64,000 nt of DNA, from contig JACKOB010000002.1 in NCBI GenBank assembly GCA_024234575.1, positions 1,798,001-1,862,000 on the forward strand. Reading direction: 5' to 3'. Source of the stretch: Hahellaceae bacterium. Its GTDB lineage: Bacteria > Pseudomonadota > Gammaproteobacteria > Pseudomonadales > Oleiphilaceae. The notes under the pieces are model-generated. The model had not been told where the DNA came from, ran no database searches, and worked only from the letters and a program-made list of their open reading frames with translations. The translations under genes were made by a program, and so were the position numbers. The stretch's first letter is position 1. Each line of letters opens with the position of its first letter. Below, piece by piece: positions 24,558 to 32,909 of the stretch.

Positions 24558-26555
24558 TTAATGGTGTAAATGAACAACGCCAGAGTTCGGGTTGTCGGCC
24601 AACCCAATATCCCGTGCATGTTGCTCAAAGCCCTTATTCTTCCAGAAGAATGCGCCGGGCATTGTGGTTGGAATAACCAAAATATAGAACAGCGCCCGGC
24701 TGACCAATGCCATCAATACCGAAGCTATGGCCACGGCAACCCATGCCGCCAGTAATAAGGTAGTGGGCGCCATCTCGGCAACATGCAGAGCCAGTAGGCC
24801 GATGGCGAGCAAAAGGTTTACCGCCAGTACAGTGTTTCTTAGCAGGTAGGTTTTACCAAACGTCGTGCACTGAACGTAATGTGCGGCACCACCTTCGTTT
24901 TCACTGCGGTTGAGATCTTTGTTGTGCTTCCACAGGCCGATTGCTTCGAGTATTAAGCCCAGAGCAAAAGTGCTGCCCAGTACCGTGATGGCACTGTCAA
25001 TGGCGATGTCGCTAAGTGCCAGTGTTGGCAGCACGATGATGGCGCTAACCAGCGATCCCAGAGACAAACTGTTGCCAGCAAAAGAGGTTGTTGTTTGCAG
25101 ATGGTTCCAGAATGGGCGGGCTTTAATCTGGTAGCACTTGTTCATATAAAACAGTCCGCCAAATCCGGCGATTATTGCGAACAGGGCAGCAGCGACCACT
25201 GGCGTTGCAAGCCCTTCGCTGACGTAGGCTTCGCTACCGAAAAGGCCCATAAACCAGCTATTGTAAGGCAGCGACAGCAAACCTGTGATGCCACAACCCG
25301 CTTTAAAGAGAGCCAGCCCCAAACCTTCTCGTGATACAGGCGAATGACGTAAGTTGTTAAAGCCCCGATAAGCGCGAAATGGCTTGCCAAGGTGCGTGAC
25401 GCTCATCAGTAGCCCTAAACCGGTGAGACCGGCAGCCCCAAATGCAATCAGGGCAAACATATCCGAGGTAACAAACTCGCTAAAACCTGTCACGCCGGCC
25501 AATGCCGATACGATGGTAATCAGGAACATACCGTAAGCCGCTTGTGCTGACAGGGTAAAAATCACCAGTGGGTTTTCCCGGCTGTTGAGTCGGCCGAAAT
25601 TCCAATGTTTCGCTTTGCCAGCTTTTTGGTCGATGGCCGGTTTATAGCTGCCTTCCTCATCCCGATGATACTTTACCGGCATGGAGTCGGTGCGCGTTAA
25701 TTCCAGTGGCATTGACTTGGTTTGCTGAAAGCGAATATTAGGATGTGTAATATCTGGTGATGGAAATCCGGGGATGTCGGTTTTGCATTGCTGCCGGTTT
25801 TCGGGGGTGTTTTCAATCACACCAAAATCCAGGGCGTTGCCCACGCATGCACTCACACAGGCAGGCTTTAAGCCAACTTCCAGGCGGTCAACACACATAT
25901 TGCACTTGCTGACCTGGCCTTTCACCGGGTCGAGTTGTGGTGCGTTGTAAGGGCACACCCAAGTGCAATAGCCACAACCAAAACAGGTATCCGGGTCTTG
26001 CAGTACCGCGCCGTATTCCGCGTGCTTGGTGTAAGCGCGGGTAGGGCAGCCTTTAAGGCAGACAGGGTCATCACAATGGTTGCAGGCCATGGAGATATTC
26101 ATGCGTTTATAGTCGGGGTATGAGCCACCTTCGACATAGCCTACGCTGCGAAATGCAATGTGTGCCGGGTTTTCATTTTTCTCTGAGCAGGCGGCTTCGC
26201 AGGCGTGACAGCCAATGCAATTGTCGGCCGTAAAGAAAAAACCGTGCTGTTTATTGCGATTGGGGTTAGAGCCAACTTCCGGGTTTTCGTTGATGAACAG
26301 CGAGCGTTCTTTTGGTAAACCAGTCAGATCAACCAGATCGATTAATTGCCCATAGCGGTTTTTGTCGGCGATAGGCTGCTCAGGCAAAAAGGCATAGGGT
26401 TGCTCTTGTGTGCGAACTTCCCAATGATTCGAGCGGCCTTTTTGCTCGCTGCCGCCACCTGCGCCGCCTGTGGATTGGTTGCGCCCCTGACTGACATTGT
26501 CCCGGGACGGGTCAAAACTTTGTACCGCAGGTTTTTCCATTAAATCTTGTGTCAT
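24558..26555 (-). CDS. Fused DmsB-DmsC: Fe-S electron-transfer domain plus quinol-linked membrane anchor
   Basis: The 665-residue protein joins two normally separate subunits. Residues about 95-250 hold four cysteine clusters of the DmsB type (CIGCHACEAAC, CNHCDDPVCLKGC, CFGCGYCTWVC, CNMCVDRLE...CVSAC) for four [4Fe-4S] centres. From about residue 330 on there are eight or so hydrophobic segments of the DmsC anchor family, which oxidises menaquinol or ubiquinol. The first 90 residues are hydrophilic and glycine-rich. It starts 16 bases after the catalytic gene and is clearly co-transcribed. In a typical DMSO reductase these are two proteins; the fusion and its NasA-like partner are both noteworthy. 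Confidence 0.88.
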   Translation of the reverse strand: MTQDLMEKPAVQSFDPSRDNVSQGRNQSTGGAGGGSEQKGRSNHWEVRTQEQPYAFLPEQPIADKNRYGQLIDLVDLTGLPKERSLFINENPEVGSNPNRNKQHGFFFTADNCIGCHACEAACSEKNENPAHIAFRSVGYVEGGSYPDYKRMNISMACNHCDDPVCLKGCPTRAYTKHAEYGAVLQDPDTCFGCGYCTWVCPYNAPQLDPVKGQVSKCNMCVDRLEVGLKPACVSACVGNALDFGVIENTPENRQQCKTDIPGFPSPDITHPNIRFQQTKSMPLELTRTDSMPVKYHRDEEGSYKPAIDQKAGKAKHWNFGRLNSRENPLVIFTLSAQAAYGMFLITIVSALAGVTGFSEFVTSDMFALIAFGAAGLTGLGLLMSVTHLGKPFRAYRGFNNLRHSPVSREGLGLALFKAGCGITGLLSLPYNSWFMGLFGSEAYVSEGLATPVVAAALFAIIAGFGGLFYMNKCYQIKARPFWNHLQTTTSFAGNSLSLGSLVSAIIVLPTLALSDIAIDSAITVLGSTFALGLILEAIGLWKHNKDLNRSENEGGAAHYVQCTTFGKTYLLRNTVLAVNLLLAIGLLALHVAEMAPTTLLLAAWVAVAIASVLMALVSRALFYILVIPTTMPGAFFWKNKGFEQHARDIGLADNPNSGVVHLHH

Positions 26556-26571
26556 TGTTTAGGCCCCTGAG

Positions 26572-28770
26572 TTAAAAGTTTCGACTTTCGAAATTAATAC
26601 GCGCCGCTTCAGCCTGATTGGCCGCTTCAATACGCTCGATGCGCACAGAGCATTGTTTAAATGCTGGCTGGCGGGAGTAGGGATCAAGTAACCCCAGTGT
26701 TAGCCGGTTAACACAGTCGTGGAAGTGAAACGGTATAAACACCATGTTGCGCGGCACCCGCTGTGTGAGTTGCACCATAACAACCGCATCACCCCGACGA
26801 CTGGTCAGACGCACATAGGTCTGGTGCATAATGCCTAGCTCGTGGGCGGCATCGGGGTTCATTTCCATATAGGGCGTAGGGCTGAATTTGTTGCAGTTGC
26901 CGATCTTGCCAGTACGGGTTCGGGTATGAAAGTGCTCTACCACACGGCCGCTGTTTAGCCAAAACGGGTAATCATTACATGGCTGCTCATTGTTGTTGAT
27001 AAACCGTATCGGGATCAGGTTTGCCTTACCCGAGGGGGTCTGGAACTTGCCATCGGTATACAATCTCGGATCACCTTTGACGCCTTCACTACCCTTGCGG
27101 AATGGCCATTGAATACCTCGCCCAGCGATGATCTTTTCGTAAGTCATGCCGCTGATATCCAGGGTGCGATCAGCGCCAGCAGACAAGTGCTTCATTTCTT
27201 CAAATGCTTCTTCTGTATCTTCCGGAAAGTGAATTACCTTGCCATTTTCGAAGCGTTTGGCCATCTGGTTAAATATCCAGAAATCCGGCTTCGAGTTAGC
27301 ATAAGGGGGCAGCACGTTACTGATCAGATTCACCCGTCGTTCGGTATTCGTGTGACAGCCCTGTTTCTCTGCCCAAACAGCCGCAGGAAAGTACACATGG
27401 GAATACTGATTAGTCTCAACATCTTCGTAGACATCTTGGACGACGAGAAAGTCGAGCTTCTCCAAAGCTTTGCGAATGCGGGGCAAATTAGGCATGGAGG
27501 TCATTGGGTTCGTGGCAACCAGCCATAGCCCTTTTATTTCACCGGTTTCAATCGCCGGGAATATATCGGTTTGGGCGAGGCCGCGCTTTTTCGGGAAAAA
27601 CTCGGGGTCGATACCCCAAAAGTCTGCAATTTCTTTCCGGTGATGCTCGTTCTCCAGTGCCCGGTAACCCGGCAGGCCAGAGCACGATGACCACTCTCGC
27701 GTACCCATGGCATTGCACTGGCCGGTAATAGACAAGCTGGTGCCGCCTGGTTTGCCAATATTGCCGGTGACTAAATTCAGGTTATTGATATTAGCGACGC
27801 CATCAGAGCCGTGCGTTGACTGGTTGATACCCATCGTCCATATACTCATCGCTGCCGGCGCCTTGGCGTAGATGCGCGCTACGTTCCGGATCGTGTCTTC
27901 ATCGATACCGCAAGCGTGCTGAGCAATTTTGGGGTCGTAGTCTGCAACCAGCGCTTTAAGTTCTTCAACGCCTTGGGTGTGAGCGTTAATGTACGCTTCA
28001 TCGTGCAAGCCTTCTTTGAAGATCACATGCATCATCGAGTTGATGAGCACGCAGTCGGTGCTGGGTGTGATGGGCAGATGGATGTCGGCAAACTGCGCCA
28101 GCATGGTGACGCGAGGATCGATAACAATTAAAGGAAATTTGCGCTTTTCCAGTGCCTCTTTTAGACGCCAGTAAATAATAGGGTGCTGTTCTGGCAGGTT
28201 AGAGCCAAAAGCCATAAGGCAATGGGTATGCTCGAAATCGTCATAGCAGCCTGGTGGGCCGTCGGAACCAAAAGAACGCTTGTAACCACTCACCGCTGAT
28301 GCCATGCACAAAGTAGTGTTGCCATCATAATTGTTGGTGCCGATACAACCACGCGTCAGTTTGCCAAGGGTGTAGAACTCTTCTGTCATCAGCTGGCCAG
28401 TAGAGACCACGGCGAAAGAGTCCCGGCCGTATTTCGCCTGAATTTCTTTAATTTTGCTGGCAGTGGTATCGAGCGCGTGATCCCAGGTGGTTTTCTCGAA
28501 TTTATCAAAATACCGCTCACGAATCAGAGGCTCTGTACCACGACCGGGGCTGGTAAATAATTCGTGCTCTAGCAGGCCTTTTATGCAGAGTTTACCTCGA
28601 TTAACGTCGGCACCGGCATGGCCCCGCGTGGTGACGATTTTCTTATCAGCATCCAGCCCGATTTCGATGGAGCAGCCGACCGAGCAGTAATTACAGGTCG
28701 TATATTTCCACTCTTGAACTTTTTTCTCGGGGATCTTGATTGGCTTTCTCTTGCTTCTACCAAAAAGCAT
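26572..28770 (-). CDS. NasA-like molybdopterin nitrate reductase catalytic subunit
   Basis: This 732-residue Mo-bisMGD enzyme has the N-terminal [4Fe-4S] motif CNYCSVGC...KLCIKG (residues 26-63), a cysteine molybdenum ligand in TTLCMASAV near residue 152, and HTRTRTGKI near the C-terminus, as in NasA and NarB. No Tat signal precedes the Fe-S motif, so it should face the cytoplasm. NapA-type periplasmic enzymes share GCYDDFE but need a Tat signal; formate dehydrogenases usually carry a different active-site context. A sigma54/NtrC promoter upstream favours nitrate assimilation. The partner is a membrane DmsBC fusion rather than an NAD(P)H-oxidising NasC/NasB, which suggests electrons from quinol. 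Substrate remains inferred. Confidence 0.8.
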   Translation of the reverse strand: MLFGRSKRKPIKIPEKKVQEWKYTTCNYCSVGCSIEIGLDADKKIVTTRGHAGADVNRGKLCIKGLLEHELFTSPGRGTEPLIRERYFDKFEKTTWDHALDTTASKIKEIQAKYGRDSFAVVSTGQLMTEEFYTLGKLTRGCIGTNNYDGNTTLCMASAVSGYKRSFGSDGPPGCYDDFEHTHCLMAFGSNLPEQHPIIYWRLKEALEKRKFPLIVIDPRVTMLAQFADIHLPITPSTDCVLINSMMHVIFKEGLHDEAYINAHTQGVEELKALVADYDPKIAQHACGIDEDTIRNVARIYAKAPAAMSIWTMGINQSTHGSDGVANINNLNLVTGNIGKPGGTSLSITGQCNAMGTREWSSCSGLPGYRALENEHHRKEIADFWGIDPEFFPKKRGLAQTDIFPAIETGEIKGLWLVATNPMTSMPNLPRIRKALEKLDFLVVQDVYEDVETNQYSHVYFPAAVWAEKQGCHTNTERRVNLISNVLPPYANSKPDFWIFNQMAKRFENGKVIHFPEDTEEAFEEMKHLSAGADRTLDISGMTYEKIIAGRGIQWPFRKGSEGVKGDPRLYTDGKFQTPSGKANLIPIRFINNNEQPCNDYPFWLNSGRVVEHFHTRTRTGKIGNCNKFSPTPYMEMNPDAAHELGIMHQTYVRLTSRRGDAVVMVQLTQRVPRNMVFIPFHFHDCVNRLTLGLLDPYSRQPAFKQCSVRIERIEAANQAEAARINFESRNF

Positions 28771-28814
28771 ATTGGCGCACCCTGCGTTGATTGAATAGAA
28801 CTATGGGCCTGATT

Positions 28815-28830
28815 AGCAGGTATTGTGCCA
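28815..28830 (-). promoter_or_regulatory. Sigma54 promoter of the nitrate reductase operon
   Basis: Read on the minus strand, TGGCACAATACCTGCT matches the consensus TGGCACR-N4-TTGCW at every defined position but one. Transcription should start near 28804, 34 bases before the start codon. This is among the strongest regulatory matches in the window. Confidence 0.82.
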
Positions 28831-28999
28831 GTGACGAAATATTCTACCTTTGGTTAGAAACAAGGCAATAAATGGCTGATATATGTCTAAGCTAGCATTT
28901 TTATAGTGGTTTTATGCGGAATTGGCGAGATAGAGTGGCTGGTTATGCACAGATTTTTTGCGCGAAGGGATTAAAGTGGTGCAATAAATCATTTTGTGG

Positions 29000-29016
29000 T
29001 GCACCAAAGTGGTGAG
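29000..29016. promoter_or_regulatory. NtrC-like enhancer site upstream of the nitrate reductase
   Basis: TGCACCAAAGTGGTGAG fits TGCAC-N7-GTGCA at eight of ten half-site bases. The palindrome TGGTGCACCA overlaps it at 28997-29006, and a further TGGTGCA half-site lies at 28977-28983. The cluster is about 170-210 bases upstream of the sigma54 start. The roughly 330-base gap otherwise holds only the terminator of the minus-strand lipoprotein gene and no gene. Confidence 0.55.
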
Positions 29017-29041
29017 TATTTTGTTTGCCTGTGTGTGAAAC

Positions 29042-29076
29042 TCCGTGACGAAGCCAAGAATACGCATCGTCACGGA
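29042..29076 (-). terminator. Terminator-like hairpin after the small lipoprotein gene
   Basis: A perfect 10-bp inverted repeat (TCCGTGACGA with TCGTCACGGA) with a 15-base loop lies 20 bases past the stop. The tail on the minus strand is only GTTTCAC, so it is a moderate terminator. Confidence 0.6.
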
Positions 29077-29096
29077 ATGAACGGTATTGTAAATAC

Positions 29097-29309
29097 TTAC
29101 TGAACAGGTGGTTTGAGGTTTTCTGGCAACGTTAGCAGATCGGGTTTGCTCAGGGCTGAGGGGCTGGTCATCAAACCCTGTGCCTGCATGGGAACCGCGA
29201 TTGGCGACCCGGTGGCTGCAGCGGTGTTGTTGTCGTTATCGTTGCAGCCGCTTAAAAAGCCTAATCCTGTAAAGAGGCCTGCAAACATCATTATCTTCGC
29301 GTTATGCAT
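29097..29309 (-). CDS. Small lipoprotein
   Basis: The 70-residue product has a signal peptide with lipobox FLSGC (Cys near residue 22) and a short Asp/Asn- and Pro-rich mature part of fewer than 50 residues. I do not recognise a family. It begins nine bases after the stop of the YcnI-like gene and is in its operon, so it may help the same periplasmic job. A short T-poor hairpin ends it. Confidence 0.7.
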   Translation of the reverse strand: MHNAKIMMFAGLFTGLGFLSGCNDNDNNTAAATGSPIAVPMQAQGLMTSPSALSKPDLLTLPENLKPPVQ

Positions 29310-29318
29310 TGATACCTC

Positions 29319-30053
29319 CTAGTATTTAACCCAAATGTCAGTGCCGGGATGAATCATTTGCAAAGTTTGGGTATTGGCATCTTGCTCGATCAGCGTGCTG
29401 GTGTTGGCGTTAGGGCTGTAGGCTTCGTTGCCTGCCCAAACGATCTCTGCATCGTTGAAAATGCTGAGGTCATGTACATGCTCGGATACCGTGTAGTGGT
29501 TCCAGCCTGGCGTTCTGGCCGGGTAGATAAACATCGCCGGTGCCGGGCTTAACGTGGCGCTGTGGTCGTCATGACCGCCAGTACCAACCCATTCCAGTTT
29601 CTCGGTGCTGCCATCCGGCATTTTACAGGTCTGGGTTGTTTTCAAATAAGCCGTTGCAAAAGGTGTATCCGGCAGCGTGCTACGAAAGCTGACGCGATAA
29701 AGGTGCGTATCACTCGCTTTTATTTCGCTTTCTGGTTTTTCCCACGTGATTTTGGTGACATCATCTTCGTAAGTTTTACCATGCATTACAAATGGCACCG
29801 CCAGCGTTTCTTTGGTAATTGTGGCTACTCCAAAATCGCTGTCAACAGGTCGTGAAAGCTTAAACCCTGACGGCATTTCAACTTCAATCTTATAAGTATC
29901 CGAGCCACTGCAACCATGGGGTAAATTCAGGGTTACCAGGTAACTTTTACCGGCAATGGCAGGGCCGTTAGCGGTGTCGACAGAAACATGGGCCTGCAGG
30001 GCATGACTTGCCAGCAGTGTGAGCGCACTTATATAGAACTGGGAGTACTTCAT
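29319..30053 (-). CDS. YcnI-like (DUF1775) copper-binding periplasmic protein
   Basis: The 244-residue exported protein has a signal peptide ending LQA, so the mature chain begins with His, the N-terminal ligand in the copper site of YcnI/DUF1775 proteins (AHVSV). The DUF1775 core runs to about residue 170, with the typical VPFVMHGKTY and TWEKPESEI. The last 75 residues (VSEHVHDLSIFNDAEIVWAGNEAY...) are not part of the usual domain and contain two further His. Copper handling is likely but inferred; no CopC/CopD gene is next to it. Confidence 0.8.
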   Translation of the reverse strand: MKYSQFYISALTLLASHALQAHVSVDTANGPAIAGKSYLVTLNLPHGCSGSDTYKIEVEMPSGFKLSRPVDSDFGVATITKETLAVPFVMHGKTYEDDVTKITWEKPESEIKASDTHLYRVSFRSTLPDTPFATAYLKTTQTCKMPDGSTEKLEWVGTGGHDDHSATLSPAPAMFIYPARTPGWNHYTVSEHVHDLSIFNDAEIVWAGNEAYSPNANTSTLIEQDANTQTLQMIHPGTDIWVKY

Positions 30054-30502
30054 AGCGATATCCTTGCTAGATGTTTGTGATAGGCCGTAAACGTCTTGTC
30101 GTTCGACGAATTAATCAGAGGTTTTATAGATTCTCTAACGAGAAAACTCCGCCAGAATAGACAGTTTCAGAGGGAATAAAATGTGGCATATTGTCGCATC
30201 AACTATTTGTTTTTATTAATTATTGTTACTTGTCTTAATTATGTGGCTGTAAGAATTTGTATTGCGCATACAAAGATGGGCCATTTCGATTGTTATAAGA
30301 CCAAAGGTTAAGTTGATGAATCTTTGATCTGTTCATCAAATCAGCAACTATTGTCTATACTGGAATAAGTGTTAAAAAGGAGTGATGGCATCATTGAGTT
30401 CGCAGGTGGTCTGCAACGCAGTATGAAAGGGCAGAGGCGTCTTTTGTTGACATCAAACATCGGCAGTAAACCCGGTCGCGTAGCCGAATGAAGGTGTAAA
30501 AA
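30054..30502 (+). other. AT-rich intergenic control region of the GTPase operon
   Basis: This 449-base gap separates divergent genes. It has a TATACT -10-like hexamer at 30356-30361 with only a poor -35 (TTCATC) upstream, and TTGACA at about 30448 without a good -10. The GAAGGTG ribosome site lies just ahead of the coiled-coil gene. I see no repeat, RNA gene or supported small gene. Confidence 0.4.
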
Positions 30503-31069
30503 ATGAGTACTCCCGGAAATAAAAAAAACAATCAGAAAGAAACGGCTGCAGCATCTGCTCCCGCCCCAGCCCATATGGACCCTCAGGCGCAGCTGCGAGA
30601 AATTCAACAACTGCTGTTTGGTGAGCAAATAGCCAGTGTCAATCAGGCTATCGATTCGCTGTCCAAGCACAATCAACAGCAGTTTGCCGACATGGACAAG
30701 CAGATCACACACACCATTAATACGTTACGGCAAGACATGAATAACAAGCTGGACGAACTCACCAAGCATGTGAATAAACTGAATGATGAGCGCATGAACA
30801 ACGATGCCTTGATAGAAGGCGATGTGGCGACGTTGCAGCAGGCGCTGGATGCCTTTCAGCAGCAGACCGAAGCGGCCCATGACACGATTGAGAAACAGTT
30901 GTTTTCTGAAGCGGATAAGCTGGCGACCGAAATGGCGGCACAGCATAAATCATTACTGGAAAAAATTAACGCTGAGTCTGGTTCTCTTGCCGACAGTAAA
31001 ACTGACAGAAAGGCGCTTGCCGACTTATTTGTGAATATGGCAAGAAGTCTGGAAAAAGAAGCGAGTTAA
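30503..31069 (+). CDS. Coiled-coil protein, first gene of the small-GTPase operon
   Basis: The 188-residue soluble protein has a 30-residue Ala/Pro/Lys-rich disordered start, a short motif LREIQQLLFGE (residues 31-41), and then almost continuous heptads rich in Gln, Asp, Leu and Lys to the C-terminus, so it should form a long coiled coil. I know no named family. The motif resembles LRSLLLGDD near the start of the next gene product. There is no signal peptide or membrane segment. It is separated from the OmpA-domain gene by a single base. Confidence 0.8.
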   Translation: MSTPGNKKNNQKETAAASAPAPAHMDPQAQLREIQQLLFGEQIASVNQAIDSLSKHNQQQFADMDKQITHTINTLRQDMNNKLDELTKHVNKLNDERMNNDALIEGDVATLQQALDAFQQQTEAAHDTIEKQLFSEADKLATEMAAQHKSLLEKINAESGSLADSKTDRKALADLFVNMARSLEKEAS

Positions 31070-31070
31070 G

Positions 31071-32909
31071 ATGAATCCGGTTGAAGATCAGCTGCCTCTG
31101 CATGAGCCTGATCAATCATCGGCATGCGCTGATCCGCAGAGTAAAAAAGCTGCAGAGGATTACTACAAACTGCGCAGTTTGTTGCTGGGTGACGATTATT
31201 CGGTCGCTCTGAATCACTATATCTCAAAAGAAGAAGATGCCGAGCGCGTGGCGGATGTTCTTTCCGAAGCGGTGACTCTTAGTGTTAAAGAGAACCCCTC
31301 ACTGGGCGAGGCGTTAACGCCGGTTGTTGATAAAGCCATTGCCAAATCTATTGAAGAAAACCCTTCCCGTATCACCCATGCCATCTACCCCATTATGGGG
31401 CCAGCCATCCGTAAAGCAGTTTCCGCTGCATTAGCCGAGATGGTGCAGTCTTTAAATACGCTGCTCGAGCAAAGCTTAACGCTGGGCTCAATGAAATGGC
31501 GGTTTCGTGCCTGGCGGGCAGGGATTCCCTACGCGCAGTTTGTGTTGTTGCAGACGATTAAGTATCGCGTCGAGCAGGTATTGCTGGTGCATCGAGAGAC
31601 GGGTTTGTTATTGCAATCGGTTACTGCGCCAGAAGTGAAGTCACAAGACCCGGAGCTCATATCCAGTATGCTGACCGCTATCAGTGACTTTGTCTCCGAC
31701 TCATTCTCAGGAGGTGAAGAAACGCTGGAGCGTATCCGCTTTGGTGATCTCGAATTACATCTGTTGGTGGGGCCAAAAGCGATTCTGGCGGTTGCAGTGC
31801 GGGGCTCTGCCTCGGACGAATTAACTGAAAAAGCCAGTGCCACCATTGAATTGATTCATAGTCGTTTCGCTAGTGCTTTCAAGCATTTCGATGGCGACAG
31901 AGTGGATTTTGATGCCACCCAGCCATTGTTAAGTGAGTGCTTGCTCTCGCAGAAAATTGCCGCCACACCCAAACGTAAACCCTGGCTGGCGATGTTGCTG
32001 CTACTGGCCGGTGCTGGCTATTTGCTCATCAACGAAGTAGAACGTTATCGTCTGGTGCAGGTATTTAATCAAGTGAAGGCCGCTTATCAGCAAGAGCCCG
32101 GCTATGTTCTGCTTTCGGCCAGTCGGCAGGTTGATCAGCTGATGATTGAGGTTTTGCGCAGCCCGGAATCACGCCCGGCATCAATCGTACATTCGACTAT
32201 ACTGAAAGAGCCGTCGGTCGCCGTGGTTGTGAATGAAAAGATTGTTCATTTTGGACCGTTGCCGACAGTAGAAAAAACACCAGCGAGAACACTGATTGAT
32301 GTCGAGTCCACGGTGAATGCGTTGCTCGAAAAGGATGATAAGGTGTCGATCATTGCCCAGGACGATCGCTTGCAGGTAAGTGGCCGGGCCGCCGCAGAGA
32401 CACTCGCGCGCATCCAGCAAAGCGAGCTGTTAAAGGGCGCTTTTGAGGTGCTGGATATATCCGGGCTGAAAGTCATCGAGCCAAAGTCGGCCCAGGAAAT
32501 GATTGCTGCTTTGGCAGGAGAGGTTCAGCAGACGATTTTCTATTTCTCTCCAAAAGAATATGTACTGACGGTCGATGAATTAGAGAAGGTTGCACCTTTT
32601 GTACGAGACATAAAAGCACTGCAACAGTATGCAGCGCAGGGTGAAATAAAGGCGTTGCAAATAGTTATACTGGGCTTTGCCGATAACTCTGGTACTGATT
32701 TTGGTAACAAGGTAGTAAGCCAGCAACGGGCCGAGATGATGCGTGAGTTACTGATTAAAAATGGTATCGACGCCGATATTGTCGTTGCCTGGGGCGCAGG
32801 AAATATCGATCAGGCACATATCTCGGATGCGTCACAGAGGCGCGTGACAGTGCAAGTGTTGTACGCGCTGTCACAAAAAACGAATCTATATAGCCAGGGA
32901 GAGCCATAG
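31071..32909 (+). CDS. Membrane-anchored OmpA-domain protein of the small-GTPase operon
   Basis: The 612 residues fall into four parts. Residues 1-300 are predicted cytoplasmic, with the motif LRSLLLG at 34-40 and a conserved block (IMGPAIRKAVSAALAEMVQ, then IKYRVEQVLLVHRETGLLL). A single membrane helix lies at about 303-320. Residues 330-480 should lie in the periplasm. The C-terminal OmpA/MotB-like domain (about 490-600) keeps the Asp and Arg that bind diaminopimelate in LGFADNSG and QQRAEMM. It should therefore link peptidoglycan to the cytoplasm, where its N-terminal half may meet the GTPase. It overlaps the GTPase start by one base. Confidence 0.85.
   Translation: MNPVEDQLPLHEPDQSSACADPQSKKAAEDYYKLRSLLLGDDYSVALNHYISKEEDAERVADVLSEAVTLSVKENPSLGEALTPVVDKAIAKSIEENPSRITHAIYPIMGPAIRKAVSAALAEMVQSLNTLLEQSLTLGSMKWRFRAWRAGIPYAQFVLLQTIKYRVEQVLLVHRETGLLLQSVTAPEVKSQDPELISSMLTAISDFVSDSFSGGEETLERIRFGDLELHLLVGPKAILAVAVRGSASDELTEKASATIELIHSRFASAFKHFDGDRVDFDATQPLLSECLLSQKIAATPKRKPWLAMLLLLAGAGYLLINEVERYRLVQVFNQVKAAYQQEPGYVLLSASRQVDQLMIEVLRSPESRPASIVHSTILKEPSVAVVVNEKIVHFGPLPTVEKTPARTLIDVESTVNALLEKDDKVSIIAQDDRLQVSGRAAAETLARIQQSELLKGAFEVLDISGLKVIEPKSAQEMIAALAGEVQQTIFYFSPKEYVLTVDELEKVAPFVRDIKALQQYAAQGEIKALQIVILGFADNSGTDFGNKVVSQQRAEMMRELLIKNGIDADIVVAWGAGNIDQAHISDASQRRVTVQVLYALSQKTNLYSQGEP

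Noticed and set aside
26572..28770. DMSO reductase or formate dehydrogenase catalytic subunit
   Set aside because: The DmsBC-like partner suggested DMSO reductase, but there is no Tat signal, the Mo ligand is Cys in an LCMASAV context, and the HTRTRTGK block is NasA-like; the sigma54/NtrC promoter also fits nitrate assimilation.
30385..30426. Possible 13-residue leader peptide before the GTPase operon
   Set aside because: AAGGAG is present but only two bases from the ATG, and the frame has no conserved feature that I can see.
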